In this document: positions 1 through 6,506 of the stretch, piece by piece
How the letters are laid out: every line of letters starts with the position of its first letter
Position numbering within the stretch: the stretch's first letter is position 1
NCBI GenBank assembly: GCA_902477075.1
Contig: CABSFU010000022.1
Coordinates: 1 to 18,201 of the forward strand
Reading direction: 5' to 3'
Source: UMGS1498 sp900552335
GTDB lineage: Bacteria; Bacillota_I; Bacilli_A; RF39; UBA660
Length of the DNA stretch: 18,201 nt
Translations under genes and position numbers: made by a program
The notes under the pieces: model-generated
Seen by the model: only the letters and a program-made list of their open reading frames with translations
What the model was told of the DNA's origin: nothing
Databases searched by the model: none

Positions 1-151
1 AATCTAATACAGCTTCTACACTAGATACTAATGCTTTCTTTTTACTTTCTTCTATGACATTTGTTATCATGGGTATTGTGATTAATGTAATCACTGATAA
101 TATCACAATTACAGCTAATAATTCTATTAATGTAAATCCTTTTTTCTTCAT
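1..151 (-). CDS. Type IV/II pseudopilin, N-terminal part (partial)
   Basis: Fifty codons are visible before the frame runs off the left edge. The protein opens MKKKGFTLIELLAVIVILSV, the classic class III signal: a short basic leader, cleavage by prepilin peptidase between Gly5 and Phe6 (then N-methylated), Glu at mature position 5, and a hydrophobic helix to about residue 30 that packs in the membrane and then the pilus core. A polar helix with EESKKKALVSSVEAVLD follows. The ATG at 151 is preceded by GTGAGGAGT, a strong ribosome binding site. Related Gram-positive proteins build competence (ComG-like) or type IV pili; which applies depends on genes outside the window. Prepilin identity is near certain, the exact system is not. 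Confidence 0.92.
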   Translation of the reverse strand, partial: MKKKGFTLIELLAVIVILSVITLITIPMITNVIEESKKKALVSSVEAVLD

Positions 152-156
152 ATTAT

Positions 157-165
157 ACTCCTCAC
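157..165 (-). promoter_or_regulatory. Ribosome binding site of the pseudopilin gene
   Basis: GTGAGGAGT lies five bases before the ATG at 151 and matches the 16S anti-SD well. It fixes the start at the prepilin leader MKKKGF. Confidence 0.8.
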
Positions 166-205
166 TTCTTTTATTATTTGTATTTTTCTATTCTTCATAC
201 AGTTT

Positions 206-235
206 ATCATAGTTAAATTTAAACGTAAACTACAA
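206..235 (-). promoter_or_regulatory. Candidate promoter for the pseudopilin gene
   Basis: On the minus strand, TTGTAG (230-235) and TATGAT (206-211) are separated by 18 bases. Transcription would begin near 199 and give a leader of about 45 bases ending in the GTGAGGAGT site. The -10 is good, the -35 only half matches. Confidence 0.4.
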
Positions 236-250
236 CATTACAATCAAATT

Positions 251-275
251 TTAAAAAAGAGGTATTTAAAATACC
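251..275 (-). terminator. Candidate terminator after the 389-1810 gene
   Basis: Read on the minus strand, the arms GGTATTT and AAATACC (7 bp, very short loop) are followed by TCTTTTTT. The gene ending at 389 runs into this hairpin about 115 bases later. The stem is AT-rich and the run of G just before it could pair in several registers, so strength is uncertain. Confidence 0.45.
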
Positions 276-283
276 CCCCCCCC
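274..283. repeat. Homopolymer of 10 C (10 G on the minus strand)
   Basis: Ten consecutive C are flanked by AT-rich DNA. The tract directly joins the terminator hairpin at 261-275 and a second hairpin at 284-300. It is intergenic, about 40 bases upstream of the candidate pseudopilin -35 element. Long G/C runs in AT-rich genomes are prone to slippage. Confidence 0.9.
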
Positions 284-300
284 GTTTGCATATAGCAAAC
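284..300. repeat. Short inverted repeat GTTTGC/GCAAAC
   Basis: Arms GTTTGC (284-289) and GCAAAC (295-300) flank a five-base loop ATATA, directly beside the 10-C run. It could be the upstream part of the terminator region of the minus-strand gene or a protein-binding palindrome. No T run follows directly on either strand. Confidence 0.5.
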
Positions 301-388
301 ACTAAAAATTTGCTATCTACAAACTATATTACTATTTTTATTTGCACACTTATCTTATCAAAATTAACAAACGATTTCAAGATAAAAC

Positions 389-1810
389 TTACGAATTTTC
401 ATAGATTGGAATCAATGGCAAATCATATTGTGCCGCCAATTCAGAAGCTTTTTCATAATGAATATCTGAATCGTTTTTACAAACACAATAAACAGCTTTT
501 TTTTGAACATATTGTCTGTTAACTAAAACATTATTTATTTTATCCTCTCTATCTAACGTTTTTATCATTAAATTTCTAGGAGTTAATAAATGAGAATATT
601 CTTGTTCTTCTATTTTAATTTCGTTATTTTCTAGATGATAAATGATTCTTCCAGGAGCTGAATACAAAATAGCGCCCTTTTGTATTTTATAAATAAATCC
701 ACATTGATAACGATTTTTAGAATTAATATTACTTATTTGATCATTTGTAATCAAATTCATTACCTGAATATCATCCTTTGTAGATTCAGCAATATTTTGA
801 ACTAAAAACCAATAGTTAGAACTTGGATCATAATTACCTTCAAAATTTATATAATAATTCCAAATATAATCTATAACTGGTTTTAAACCATTTTCTATTT
901 CTAAAATTTCATCCTGATATTGCTCTTTTTTTCCTTCTTTTTCTAAAATTCTTTTCAAATTCAAACCAGAATAATATAAATTGTTTTTATCTTTTTCATT
1001 CAATAAAATCATATAGCGATTCATCTCTTGAAGACAGTCTAACATAGAAGAAACTTTAAAAGAAAAATGTTCCTCGACAGCTTTTTTTTCTTTTAAAACG
1101 CCTTCTATTTCTTGAATATATTCTTTATAATTTAAATTACTATAATTATATAAAGAATCAATATAATAAATTTTATTCTTATTTTTTTCATAATGTTCAA
1201 ATTCTTTTTCTAAACAGTTATATAAGGAATTCCAACTTCCTTTTTCCTTTGTATAATCATCATATTTTTGTTCCAATAAATCATAATTACCATTCAATAT
1301 TGAAAAAAGAACGGTCTGTTGTCCAAAAAGAGACATTAAATTTTCAATAACTTCTTTTTCTTTGAAATATAAATTCAAATAATTAAAATGATATTTTTTA
1401 GTAAAACCAGAAGCTAAATAAGTACTCATCCCACAAGACAAAACATCGTGATTTGGCATAAACAGTAAAAACATATTTTCTAATAATGTATCTTTCACAA
1501 TGTCTGTACTATTTTCTTTATGATTTACGATATAATTGACTCTTTGTTTTTCCATTTCACCAAGTTCATTTAAATCTTCTTCTAATAAATGATTATTTTC
1601 AATAAAAGAATTTATGTTAAGACGATAATGAATAGTTCCATTTACTTTTATACTAAAATCAGCATCCATATCATATTCAATATCTTCTGATTTTTTACTC
1701 TGGATACTATTCTTTACCTTGTCATCTAATATTCTATCAAAGTTTTTTAAATATACATCTTTTATGTAATCAAAATACTGCTTTAAGTCATTTTGAACAG
1801 CCTCTATCAT
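389..1810 (-). CDS. Unrecognised 473-residue protein, probably cytosolic
   Basis: I do not recognise a family. The protein has no signal peptide and no clear membrane span. It is acidic and helix-rich, with long charged stretches (residues about 180-290). A more mixed C-terminal part ends in a small cysteine-containing segment, AVYCVCKNDSD, before a hydrophobic tail, which might be a compact alpha/beta domain. The frame opens at a GTG at 1819, but I start at the ATG at 1810: AGGTGA sits five bases before that ATG, in the same geometry as the murG start, and the extended -10 promoter would leave only about five bases before the GTG. The gene stands alone with its own promoter and terminator. 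Clean length and codon use support a real gene; function is unknown. Confidence 0.85.
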   Translation of the reverse strand: MIEAVQNDLKQYFDYIKDVYLKNFDRILDDKVKNSIQSKKSEDIEYDMDADFSIKVNGTIHYRLNINSFIENNHLLEEDLNELGEMEKQRVNYIVNHKENSTDIVKDTLLENMFLLFMPNHDVLSCGMSTYLASGFTKKYHFNYLNLYFKEKEVIENLMSLFGQQTVLFSILNGNYDLLEQKYDDYTKEKGSWNSLYNCLEKEFEHYEKNKNKIYYIDSLYNYSNLNYKEYIQEIEGVLKEKKAVEEHFSFKVSSMLDCLQEMNRYMILLNEKDKNNLYYSGLNLKRILEKEGKKEQYQDEILEIENGLKPVIDYIWNYYINFEGNYDPSSNYWFLVQNIAESTKDDIQVMNLITNDQISNINSKNRYQCGFIYKIQKGAILYSAPGRIIYHLENNEIKIEEQEYSHLLTPRNLMIKTLDREDKINNVLVNRQYVQKKAVYCVCKNDSDIHYEKASELAAQYDLPLIPIYENS

Positions 1811-1830
1811 ATACCTCACCTATTTTTATC

Positions 1831-1838
1831 ATTATAGC
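1831..1838 (-). promoter_or_regulatory. Extended -10 promoter of the 389-1810 gene
   Basis: The minus strand carries a perfect extended -10, TGCTATAAT (TATAAT at 1831-1836), with no convincing -35. Transcription from about 1824 gives a leader of roughly 14 bases containing AGGTGAGG. This supports the ATG at 1810 over the GTG at 1819. Confidence 0.6.
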
Positions 1839-1860
1839 AAAAATATATTTCAAAAAAAAG

Positions 1861-1866
1861 TATAAT
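1861..1866 (+). promoter_or_regulatory. Candidate -10 for the UPF0316 gene
   Basis: TATAAT lies 37 bases before the ATG at 1903, in the divergent intergenic region. No -35 at a proper distance is visible; the region upstream is an A/T run. It sits back to back with the promoter of the opposite gene. Confidence 0.35.
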
Positions 1867-1902
1867 CATTACTTTTATTGAAAAAATAATACTGGTGATA
1901 AT

Positions 1903-2385
1903 ATGTTTTTATATTTTCTAATTTTTATTTTAAAAGTAATAGAAAACGCTATTGGTACTCTACGAATGATTTTTGTATCAAATGGCAGAAAATATTTTGC
2001 CGCCTTATTACAGCTCGTCTGCTCTTTAATCTGGGCAATTTCAACCAGTATGGTTGTTATAAATGTATTAGAAGAACCTTTAAAAGTTATCTTTTTTGCA
2101 CTAGGATGTAGTGTTGGGTCTTTTCTCGGAAGTATTCTAGAAGAAAAGTTAGCCTTAGGGACAAATATGGTTATTTGCATTACCAAACAAAATATCATGA
2201 ATGAAATCAGAAGTTTTGGTTATTCTTTAACAAGTACAAAAGGAAACGGGTTAGATGTTAAAAATATTATTTTTATTATGACAACCAGAAGAAAAAAAAG
2301 AAAATTAATTGAAATATTAAAAAATTTGGATGATAATGCTTTTATTATCAGTGGCAATTTTGGGCAAGAAAAAAGCTACTCTTAG
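1903..2385 (+). CDS. UPF0316 family membrane protein (DUF5698 + DUF2179)
   Basis: This 160-residue protein matches the pattern of the UPF0316 family, to which B. subtilis YebE belongs. About three membrane spans fill residues 1-78, including the family-like segment VIENAIGTLRMIFV. The junction EEKLALG (80-86) follows, then a soluble DUF2179 domain (about 88-152) with GYSLT and DDNAFIISGNF near the end. Length is close to the family norm (about 170). DUF2179 is a small alpha/beta domain also found in YitT-like membrane proteins; its biochemical role is not established. GGTGAT precedes the ATG at 1903. Its TAG stop overlaps the stop codon of the convergent FAD gene. Confidence 0.85.
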   Translation: MFLYFLIFILKVIENAIGTLRMIFVSNGRKYFAALLQLVCSLIWAISTSMVVINVLEEPLKVIFFALGCSVGSFLGSILEEKLALGTNMVICITKQNIMNEIRSFGYSLTSTKGNGLDVKNIIFIMTTRRKKRKLIEILKNLDDNAFIISGNFGQEKSYS

Positions 2386-3968
2386 TAACTTTTATAACGT
2401 TTAATAATTTCTTCTGCAACTTTAATACCATCTATGGCAGCAGAGGTAATACCACCAGCATAGCCAGCACCTTCTCCACAAGGATAAATGCCCTTGATAT
2501 TAGATTCATATTCCTCATTTCGAATCATTCGAACTGGTGAAGAAGTTCTACTTTCAACCGCAGCTAATACAGTATCCGGCTGATCAAATCCTTTTATTTT
2601 TTTACCAAAAGCTTGAAAGCTTTCTTTAATAGAGTCATTTAATTCTGGTGGTAAAATACCATTCAAATTAGTGAAAGTATACTCTCCTTTTAAAATAGGT
2701 TTTATTTTCCCTATTTCTTTAGTAGGTTTATTATTTTGAAAGTCTTTTAATAATTGAATTGGAATTTTGCCATTTCCTATCTCATATACTTTCTTTTCTA
2801 AATTTCTTTGAAAAGCAACACCATCTAATGGTCCATGACCAAAATCGTCTGGAGAAATGGTAACCACAATAGCGCTGTTGGCATTTTCACTTTCTCTTTC
2901 ATAATTACTCATTCCATTAATAGCTAAGAGACCTTTTTCACTAGAAGCATTTACAACATAGCCACCTGGGCACATACAAAAAGAATAAACACCACGGTGA
3001 TTGGTTGCTGTATAGGTTAATTTATAAGGAGCTTTTGACAAAATAGTCCCATATTTTTCTCCATATTGAGCTTTATCTATCATAGCCTGTGGATGAGATA
3101 CACGAAAACCTACTGCAAATGGTTTTGCTTCCATTTTAATTCTTTTTTCATATAACATTTGAAAAGTATCTCTAGCACTATGACCAATAGCTAAAACAAG
3201 TATATCGGTGTCTATCTTTTTTTGGTTATTGATTTCTATTTGAACGATTTTTTCATTTTCTATAACAATATTAGTTAGACAAGCATTATAATGAAACTCT
3301 CCACCCATTTCTATTATTTTATTTCTTAAATTTTTCACAACGTTTCTTAAAATATCAGTTCCAATATGAGGCTTATAATCATAAATAATTTCCTTTGGAG
3401 CGCCACAAGAAACAAAAGTTTCAAATACTTTTCTGCCACGATTCATTTTATCTTTTACCAAAGTATTTAATTTTCCATCCGAAAATGTTCCCGCTCCACC
3501 TTCACCAAATTGAACATTGGAGTTTTCATTTAATTTTCCTGTTTTCCAAAAATTTTCTACTGTTTCAACTCTTTGGTCTACTGTTTCCCCTCGCTCTATC
3601 ACAAGTGGATGATATCCATGTTCTGCTAGAATATAAGCAACAAATAATCCAGCTGGTCCACTTCCTACAATAACAGGTCTTTTTTTAAGAGGGATATTAC
3701 CATATTCTATTATTTCATATTTTCTTGAAACAGAAGGAAAAACATCTTTTATGTTTCTACTTAATATTTTGGATTCATTTTTTACTTTGGCATCTACTTC
3801 ATATACATAGAATATTTCATTTTTATCTCTAGCATCTAAAGATTGCCTGATAATAGAGTAACTTTCGACATCATAAATGGGAATATTTATCTTTTTAGCA
3901 ATTCCCTTTTTTATCATTTCATCACTATTTTTAGATACCTCTACTTTAATTTGTTTTATATTAATCAT
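2382..3968 (-). CDS. FAD-dependent oxidoreductase, COG2509-like
   Basis: This is a predicted cytosolic flavoprotein of 528 residues, the usual size for the COG2509 'uncharacterised FAD-dependent dehydrogenase' family. After an N-terminal domain of about 95 residues comes the Rossmann dinucleotide motif GSGPAGLF (about 102-109). It is followed by the strongly conserved FGEGGAGTFSDGKLNT (about 155-170) and a C-terminal FAD-contact segment PCGEGAGYAGGITSAA. Substrate is unknown. The open frame begins at a GTG at 3977, but AGGAAG fits the ATG at 3968, giving MINIKQIKVEV. That start overlaps the stop of the upstream flavoprotein gene by 8 bases, so the two are probably translationally coupled. The 3' end overlaps the convergent UPF0316 gene by 4 bases with no terminator between them. 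Confidence 0.9.
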   Translation of the reverse strand: MINIKQIKVEVSKNSDEMIKKGIAKKINIPIYDVESYSIIRQSLDARDKNEIFYVYEVDAKVKNESKILSRNIKDVFPSVSRKYEIIEYGNIPLKKRPVIVGSGPAGLFVAYILAEHGYHPLVIERGETVDQRVETVENFWKTGKLNENSNVQFGEGGAGTFSDGKLNTLVKDKMNRGRKVFETFVSCGAPKEIIYDYKPHIGTDILRNVVKNLRNKIIEMGGEFHYNACLTNIVIENEKIVQIEINNQKKIDTDILVLAIGHSARDTFQMLYEKRIKMEAKPFAVGFRVSHPQAMIDKAQYGEKYGTILSKAPYKLTYTATNHRGVYSFCMCPGGYVVNASSEKGLLAINGMSNYERESENANSAIVVTISPDDFGHGPLDGVAFQRNLEKKVYEIGNGKIPIQLLKDFQNNKPTKEIGKIKPILKGEYTFTNLNGILPPELNDSIKESFQAFGKKIKGFDQPDTVLAAVESRTSSPVRMIRNEEYESNIKGIYPCGEGAGYAGGITSAAIDGIKVAEEIIKRYKSY

Positions 3969-5154
3969 GTATATCACTTCCTGCTATATAACCAGTTATA
4001 AAAGAAGACGCTAGATTAAATCCACCGCAAATTCCATCTACATCGAGCATTTCTCCTACAATGTATAAATTACTTACTAAATTAGATTCTAAATTCGCCC
4101 CTACTTCTTTTAATGGAACACCACCTGTACATACCTGTGCCCTATCAAAGGATAAAGTATCTATAATTTGTAATGGATAGGATTGAATCACAGATACTAG
4201 ATTTTGTTTTTCTACTTTGCTTAATTCAAACCAATTTTTATCTTTATTTATTTTAACTTTCTGTAAAAGAATTAATAATAACTTATAAGAAATCAAACTT
4301 TCTAAAATTTCTTCTATCGTTGCATTTTTTAACATTTTACTTCTTTCTTCCAAAAAGGAAAATAAATTGTCTACTTCTTTGAAAAAGTTGATTTTTAATA
4401 ATACTTTATTTTTCAAATACAAATTTTTACTTACTACTCCACTTAGATTAAAAATACATATTCCACTTACACCATAATCCGTTAATTGCAATTCACCATT
4501 CTCTTCTTTAACTTTTTGGTCATTAATATATAGTTGTACCTTTGCTTCAATTCGGTTGCCTTCCCATTTTGGTACTTCTTTTCCTACTAAAGGAACTAAA
4601 GATGGCAAAACAGGATTTATATGATGACCTAAATTTTGAACAAGCTGATAACCACTTCCATCACTACCAGTTTTACTGAATGCCTTGGATCCTGTAGCAA
4701 TAATTACTTTATCAGCAACAATCTCTTCTTCATCCGATTCTATCACAAATTGATTTTCTTTTTTTAATATATTAGATACTTTAAAATGATATTTCACCAC
4801 TATTTTTGCTTTTTCAAGTGCCTTATTTAAAATGGTTTGAATGCTGCTAGATTGGTTTGAATATGGATAATAATATCCATCTTTTATTCTAGGATAAATG
4901 CCTAATTTTTCTAAAAAAGAAAACACTTCTTTTTGTTTTTCTAAAATTTTCTTTAGTTTTTCTGGGTCATCTGTTTGGTAATTCTGAAAATCAATTGATT
5001 GATTCCAATAATTACATTTACCATTCCCCGTTAATAAAATTTTTTTACCACATTTATCATTACCGTCTAATAAAATAACTTCATTTTTCTCAGAAGCGTT
5101 TAGGGCAGCAATAATACCAGAAGCACCGGCTCCTATCACAACAACTTTACTCAT
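3961..5154 (-). CDS. HI0933/BaiN-like FAD-binding oxidoreductase
   Basis: This 397-residue protein belongs to the HI0933 (YhiN/BaiN-like) flavoprotein family, often named NAD(P)/FAD-dependent or 'aminoacetone oxidase family' enzyme. The N-terminal FAD motif is VVVIGAGASG (4-13), followed by the family signature KKILLTGNGKCN. The C-terminal FAD-contact segment YIVGEMLDVDGICGGFNLA is well preserved. Family length is about 400-420, so it is complete. Physiological substrates are unknown for most members. The open frame begins at a GTG at 5163, but the ATG at 5154 has the GGGTGTGA-type site upstream and places the FAD motif at the usual distance from the N-terminus. It is the first gene of a two-gene FAD operon; the next gene overlaps it by 8 bases. 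Confidence 0.9.
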   Translation of the reverse strand: MSKVVVIGAGASGIIAALNASEKNEVILLDGNDKCGKKILLTGNGKCNYWNQSIDFQNYQTDDPEKLKKILEKQKEVFSFLEKLGIYPRIKDGYYYPYSNQSSSIQTILNKALEKAKIVVKYHFKVSNILKKENQFVIESDEEEIVADKVIIATGSKAFSKTGSDGSGYQLVQNLGHHINPVLPSLVPLVGKEVPKWEGNRIEAKVQLYINDQKVKEENGELQLTDYGVSGICIFNLSGVVSKNLYLKNKVLLKINFFKEVDNLFSFLEERSKMLKNATIEEILESLISYKLLLILLQKVKINKDKNWFELSKVEKQNLVSVIQSYPLQIIDTLSFDRAQVCTGGVPLKEVGANLESNLVSNLYIVGEMLDVDGICGGFNLASSFITGYIAGSDIHD

Positions 5155-5178
5155 TAAAATCACACCCTTATTAATATC

Positions 5179-5187
5179 AGTATATCA
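5179..5187 (-). promoter_or_regulatory. Extended -10 promoter of the FAD operon
   Basis: The minus strand reads TGATATACT (TATACT at 5179-5184), an extended -10. The -35 is weak. Transcription near 5172 leaves a short leader to the ATG at 5154. Confidence 0.45.
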
Positions 5188-5216
5188 AAATTTCTAATTT
5201 TTAAAAAGGATTTTTT

Positions 5217-5341
5217 TATAATTTAAAGCCAATATAGTCAAAGAAGCAAAAGCTGAAAAAACTTACTTTAACAAGTAGGTTCAGACTATTAACAAAATCT
5301 ATTTTTCGACCGCTTGAAAAAACTAGAATACTAGTTTTTTT
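5217..5341 (+). ncRNA. Candidate structured small RNA ending in a strong terminator
   Basis: A -10-like TATAAT sits at 5217-5222, without a good -35. Downstream, ATAGTC (5234-5239) can pair with GACTAT (5284-5289). These enclose a hairpin with arms AACTTACTT (5260-5268) and AAGTAGGTT (5273-5281), 9 bp with one G-U and a TAAC loop. A 10-bp terminator with a T run follows (5317-5341). The whole would be an RNA of about 110 bases with a closed multi-branch shape. It matches no RNA family I know. It could instead be only part of the leader or spacer between operons. Confidence 0.35.
5317..5341. terminator. Bidirectional intrinsic terminator
   Basis: Perfect 10-bp arms AAAAAACTAG (5317-5326) and CTAGTTTTTT (5331-5340) flank a four-base loop AATA. 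A T run follows on both strands. There is no annotated plus-strand gene directly upstream, which argues for a small RNA ending here. Confidence 0.7.
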
Positions 5342-5374
5342 ATAACTAACAATAAATTACCTTTGTATGATTTC

Positions 5375-5392
5375 CATTTTCAAAAGAAAATG
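5375..5392. repeat. Perfect inverted repeat CATTTTC/GAAAATG
   Basis: Seven-base arms flank an AAAA loop. No T run follows, so it is not a usual terminator. It lies between the candidate small RNA and the small ORF and may be an operator; nothing else supports this. Confidence 0.3.
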
Positions 5393-5466
5393 TTACTATA
5401 TTTCGTTTTATATTATTCATAAATTTCAATTTATTTTAAATTTTTTTATTTAAAACACCCTATATT

Positions 5467-5472
5467 TATAGT
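5467..5472 (+). promoter_or_regulatory. Candidate -10 of the small membrane-peptide gene
   Basis: TATAGT differs from TATAAT at one position; the -35 region (TTTTAT) is poor. Transcription would begin near 5479, so the transcript would open directly with the hairpin at 5478-5498. TATATT at 5461-5466 is an alternative. Confidence 0.3.
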
Positions 5473-5477
5473 TGAAC

Positions 5478-5501
5478 ATATCTAATGCGTTAGAATATTC
5501 C
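5478..5501 (+). repeat. Leader stem-loop able to pair with the 3' end of the same transcript
   Basis: ATATCTAA and TTAGAATAT can fold around a TGCG loop with one bulged A. The right half, GCGTTAGAATATT (5487-5499), is complementary to AATATCCTAACGC (5614-5626) with a single mismatch. It is also complementary to GGAATATACCTAAC (5657-5670) apart from a small internal loop. So one leader element faces two inverted partner copies downstream of the small ORF. Confidence 0.5.
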
Positions 5502-5521
5502 TTACTTTTTTTATAGAAAGT

Positions 5522-5530
5522 GAGGTGGTG
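5522..5530 (+). promoter_or_regulatory. Strong ribosome binding site of the small ORF
   Basis: GAGGTG (5522-5527 lies within GAGGTGGTG) is spaced six bases from the ATG at 5534. This is one of the best ribosome binding sites in the window. The adjoining GTGGTG could pair with CGCCAC (5624-5629) in the 3' region with one G-U. Confidence 0.7.
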
Positions 5531-5533
5531 TTT

Positions 5534-5611
5534 ATGACACATAGAGAAGAACATCTTTATGTTATCATTTTACTCCTATTGCTTTTAATATTTTATATTT
5601 TAAGTAAATAA
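5534..5611 (+). CDS. 25-residue hydrophobic microprotein, candidate type I toxin-like peptide
   Basis: The ORF encodes a charged N-terminus MTHREEH, a single predicted membrane span of about 16 residues (YVIILLLLLLIFYIL, residues 9-23) and a two-residue SK tail. Its strong GAGGTG ribosome binding site is the main evidence for translation. It does not match Fst, TxpA/BsrG or holin-like toxin sequences that I can recall, but size and topology are like those of type I toxins. The leader can pair with the 3' region of the same transcript. A convergent promoter-terminator pair on the other strand would make an antisense RNA over the 3' end, as in TxpA/RatA and BsrG/SR4. A toxin role is inference; it could be another single-span microprotein, or untranslated. 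Confidence 0.5.
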   Translation: MTHREEHLYVIILLLLLLIFYILSK

Positions 5612-5644
5612 AAAATATCCTAACGCCACAGGGAGTCGTTAGGA
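5611..5644 (-). terminator. Intrinsic terminator, minus strand
   Basis: Eight-base arms TCCTAACG (5618-5625) and CGTTAGGA (5637-5644) flank an 11-base loop. On the minus strand TATTTTTTA follows; on the plus strand no T run follows. It would stop either the candidate antisense RNA or read-through from divIB. Confidence 0.65.
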
Positions 5645-5692
5645 ATTCAAACCAAAGGAATATACCTAACATAAACTCATTAGGTATGTTCA
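5611..5692 (-). ncRNA. Candidate antisense RNA overlapping the 3' region of the small ORF
   Basis: The promoter TTGCAT-17-TATAAT (5698-5726) points leftward. About 80 bases later lies a GC-richer hairpin (arms TCCTAACG/CGTTAGGA, 5618-5644) followed by TATTTTTT, a good minus-strand terminator. Between them is a second hairpin (5662-5687). The product would be a short two-hairpin RNA fully complementary to the 3' end of a transcript of the small ORF. The same terminator could instead simply end the murG-murB-divIB operon. Confidence 0.4.
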
Positions 5693-5697
5693 CTTTT
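5662..5697 (+). terminator. Hairpin with weak T tract, possible end of the small-ORF transcript
   Basis: Arms ATACCTAA (5662-5669) and TTAGGTAT (5680-5687) flank a 10-base loop. GTTCACTTTTATT follows on the plus strand, a mediocre T tract. It would place the 3' end of the small-ORF transcript near 5697, fully overlapping the antisense candidate. Confidence 0.4.
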
Positions 5698-5726
5698 ATT
5701 ATATATAATTTATCTATTTTATGCAA
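5698..5726 (-). promoter_or_regulatory. Promoter for the candidate antisense RNA
   Basis: On the minus strand TTGCAT (5721-5726) and TATAAT (5698-5703) are separated by exactly 17 bases. It lies downstream of the divIB stop, where no further minus-strand protein gene follows for more than 500 bases. The -35 keeps TTG, the -10 is consensus. Confidence 0.5.
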
Positions 5727-5748
5727 TTGTTTTTTTAAATTATAGATA

Positions 5749-6498
5749 TTACTCTAATATTTTAAAATATTCTCCACTATCTAAATATAAAATACCTTTT
5801 TTATTTCCATATTTACTAACAATATCTAAATGAATGTTTACATAGCTATTCATTTTGTCAAAATAAGCAAGAGTTAAATAAACAAAATTACCATCATTCA
5901 TTGTAAGCAAAAATCTCTCACTATCTACATTATTGGGATCATATTTAATTTCTGAAATACGATAAATTACATTTCGATCTAAACTTAAAAATTTAGTCAT
6001 GAATTCATCCATAATCGTATCTGGTACATAATTAACTAAAACAGGTACGGCATACTGCTCATCTGATTCTTTTTTATTTTGAAAAATTGTTTTATTTGTA
6101 TTGCTATTGTATAAAACAGGATAGTTATCTTCAATATAAATATCAATTCTCCTAAATGATTTTTTAACCTTAGCTTTATTAATATAAATATTTTCTTCTA
6201 ATCTTTTTTCAATACTCATACTAAGTTCATAAAACATAGAGGGGTAATTTTCTAAATGAGCAAGTTCTATTATTTCGTAATCTGATAAAATATTATTATC
6301 ATGAATATAAATATTTTTTATGCTTAAATCAATCCAACAAGAAAGAAGATACACAAACAAACTAATAATAAGAAGGCACAAGAAAATTCTGCCATAGCGT
6401 AATTTTCTCACCTTTACCTTTTCCACTCTTTGAGGGGTTACTTTTTTCTTATTATATTTTTTTTTATTTGCTTTTTTTGGTACTACTTTCTTTTTCAT
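5749..6498 (-). CDS. divIB: Cell division protein DivIB/FtsQ
   Basis: This bitopic membrane protein of the divisome works with FtsL/DivIC and FtsB-like partners at the septum. A very basic cytosolic tail of about 35 residues (KKKVVPKKANKKK...) is followed by one membrane span (about 37-55). A POTRA-type extracellular domain starts near residue 60 (IKNIYIHDNNILSDYEI) and the FtsQ/DivIB beta domain fills the rest. Total length of 249 is typical for Firmicutes. AGGTGG precedes the ATG at 6498, and the gene follows murB by 8 bases, giving the murG-murB-divIB order seen in Bacillus dcw clusters. Sequence conservation in this family is low, so the call rests on topology, the POTRA-like start and context. 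No obvious terminator directly follows; the hairpin at 5611-5644 may serve. Confidence 0.88.
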   Translation of the reverse strand: MKKKVVPKKANKKKYNKKKVTPQRVEKVKVRKLRYGRIFLCLLIISLFVYLLSCWIDLSIKNIYIHDNNILSDYEIIELAHLENYPSMFYELSMSIEKRLEENIYINKAKVKKSFRRIDIYIEDNYPVLYNSNTNKTIFQNKKESDEQYAVPVLVNYVPDTIMDEFMTKFLSLDRNVIYRISEIKYDPNNVDSERFLLTMNDGNFVYLTLAYFDKMNSYVNIHLDIVSKYGNKKGILYLDSGEYFKILE

Positions 6499-6506
6499 AT
6501 AACCAC

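Noticed and set aside
286..522. Plus-strand ORF of 78 codons
   Set aside because: It mostly overlaps the 3' end of the 389-1810 gene in antisense, has no ribosome binding site and its start lies in the terminator region.
1875..2198. Minus-strand ORF of 107 codons
   Set aside because: It lies antisense within the UPF0316 gene, whose family pattern is clear.
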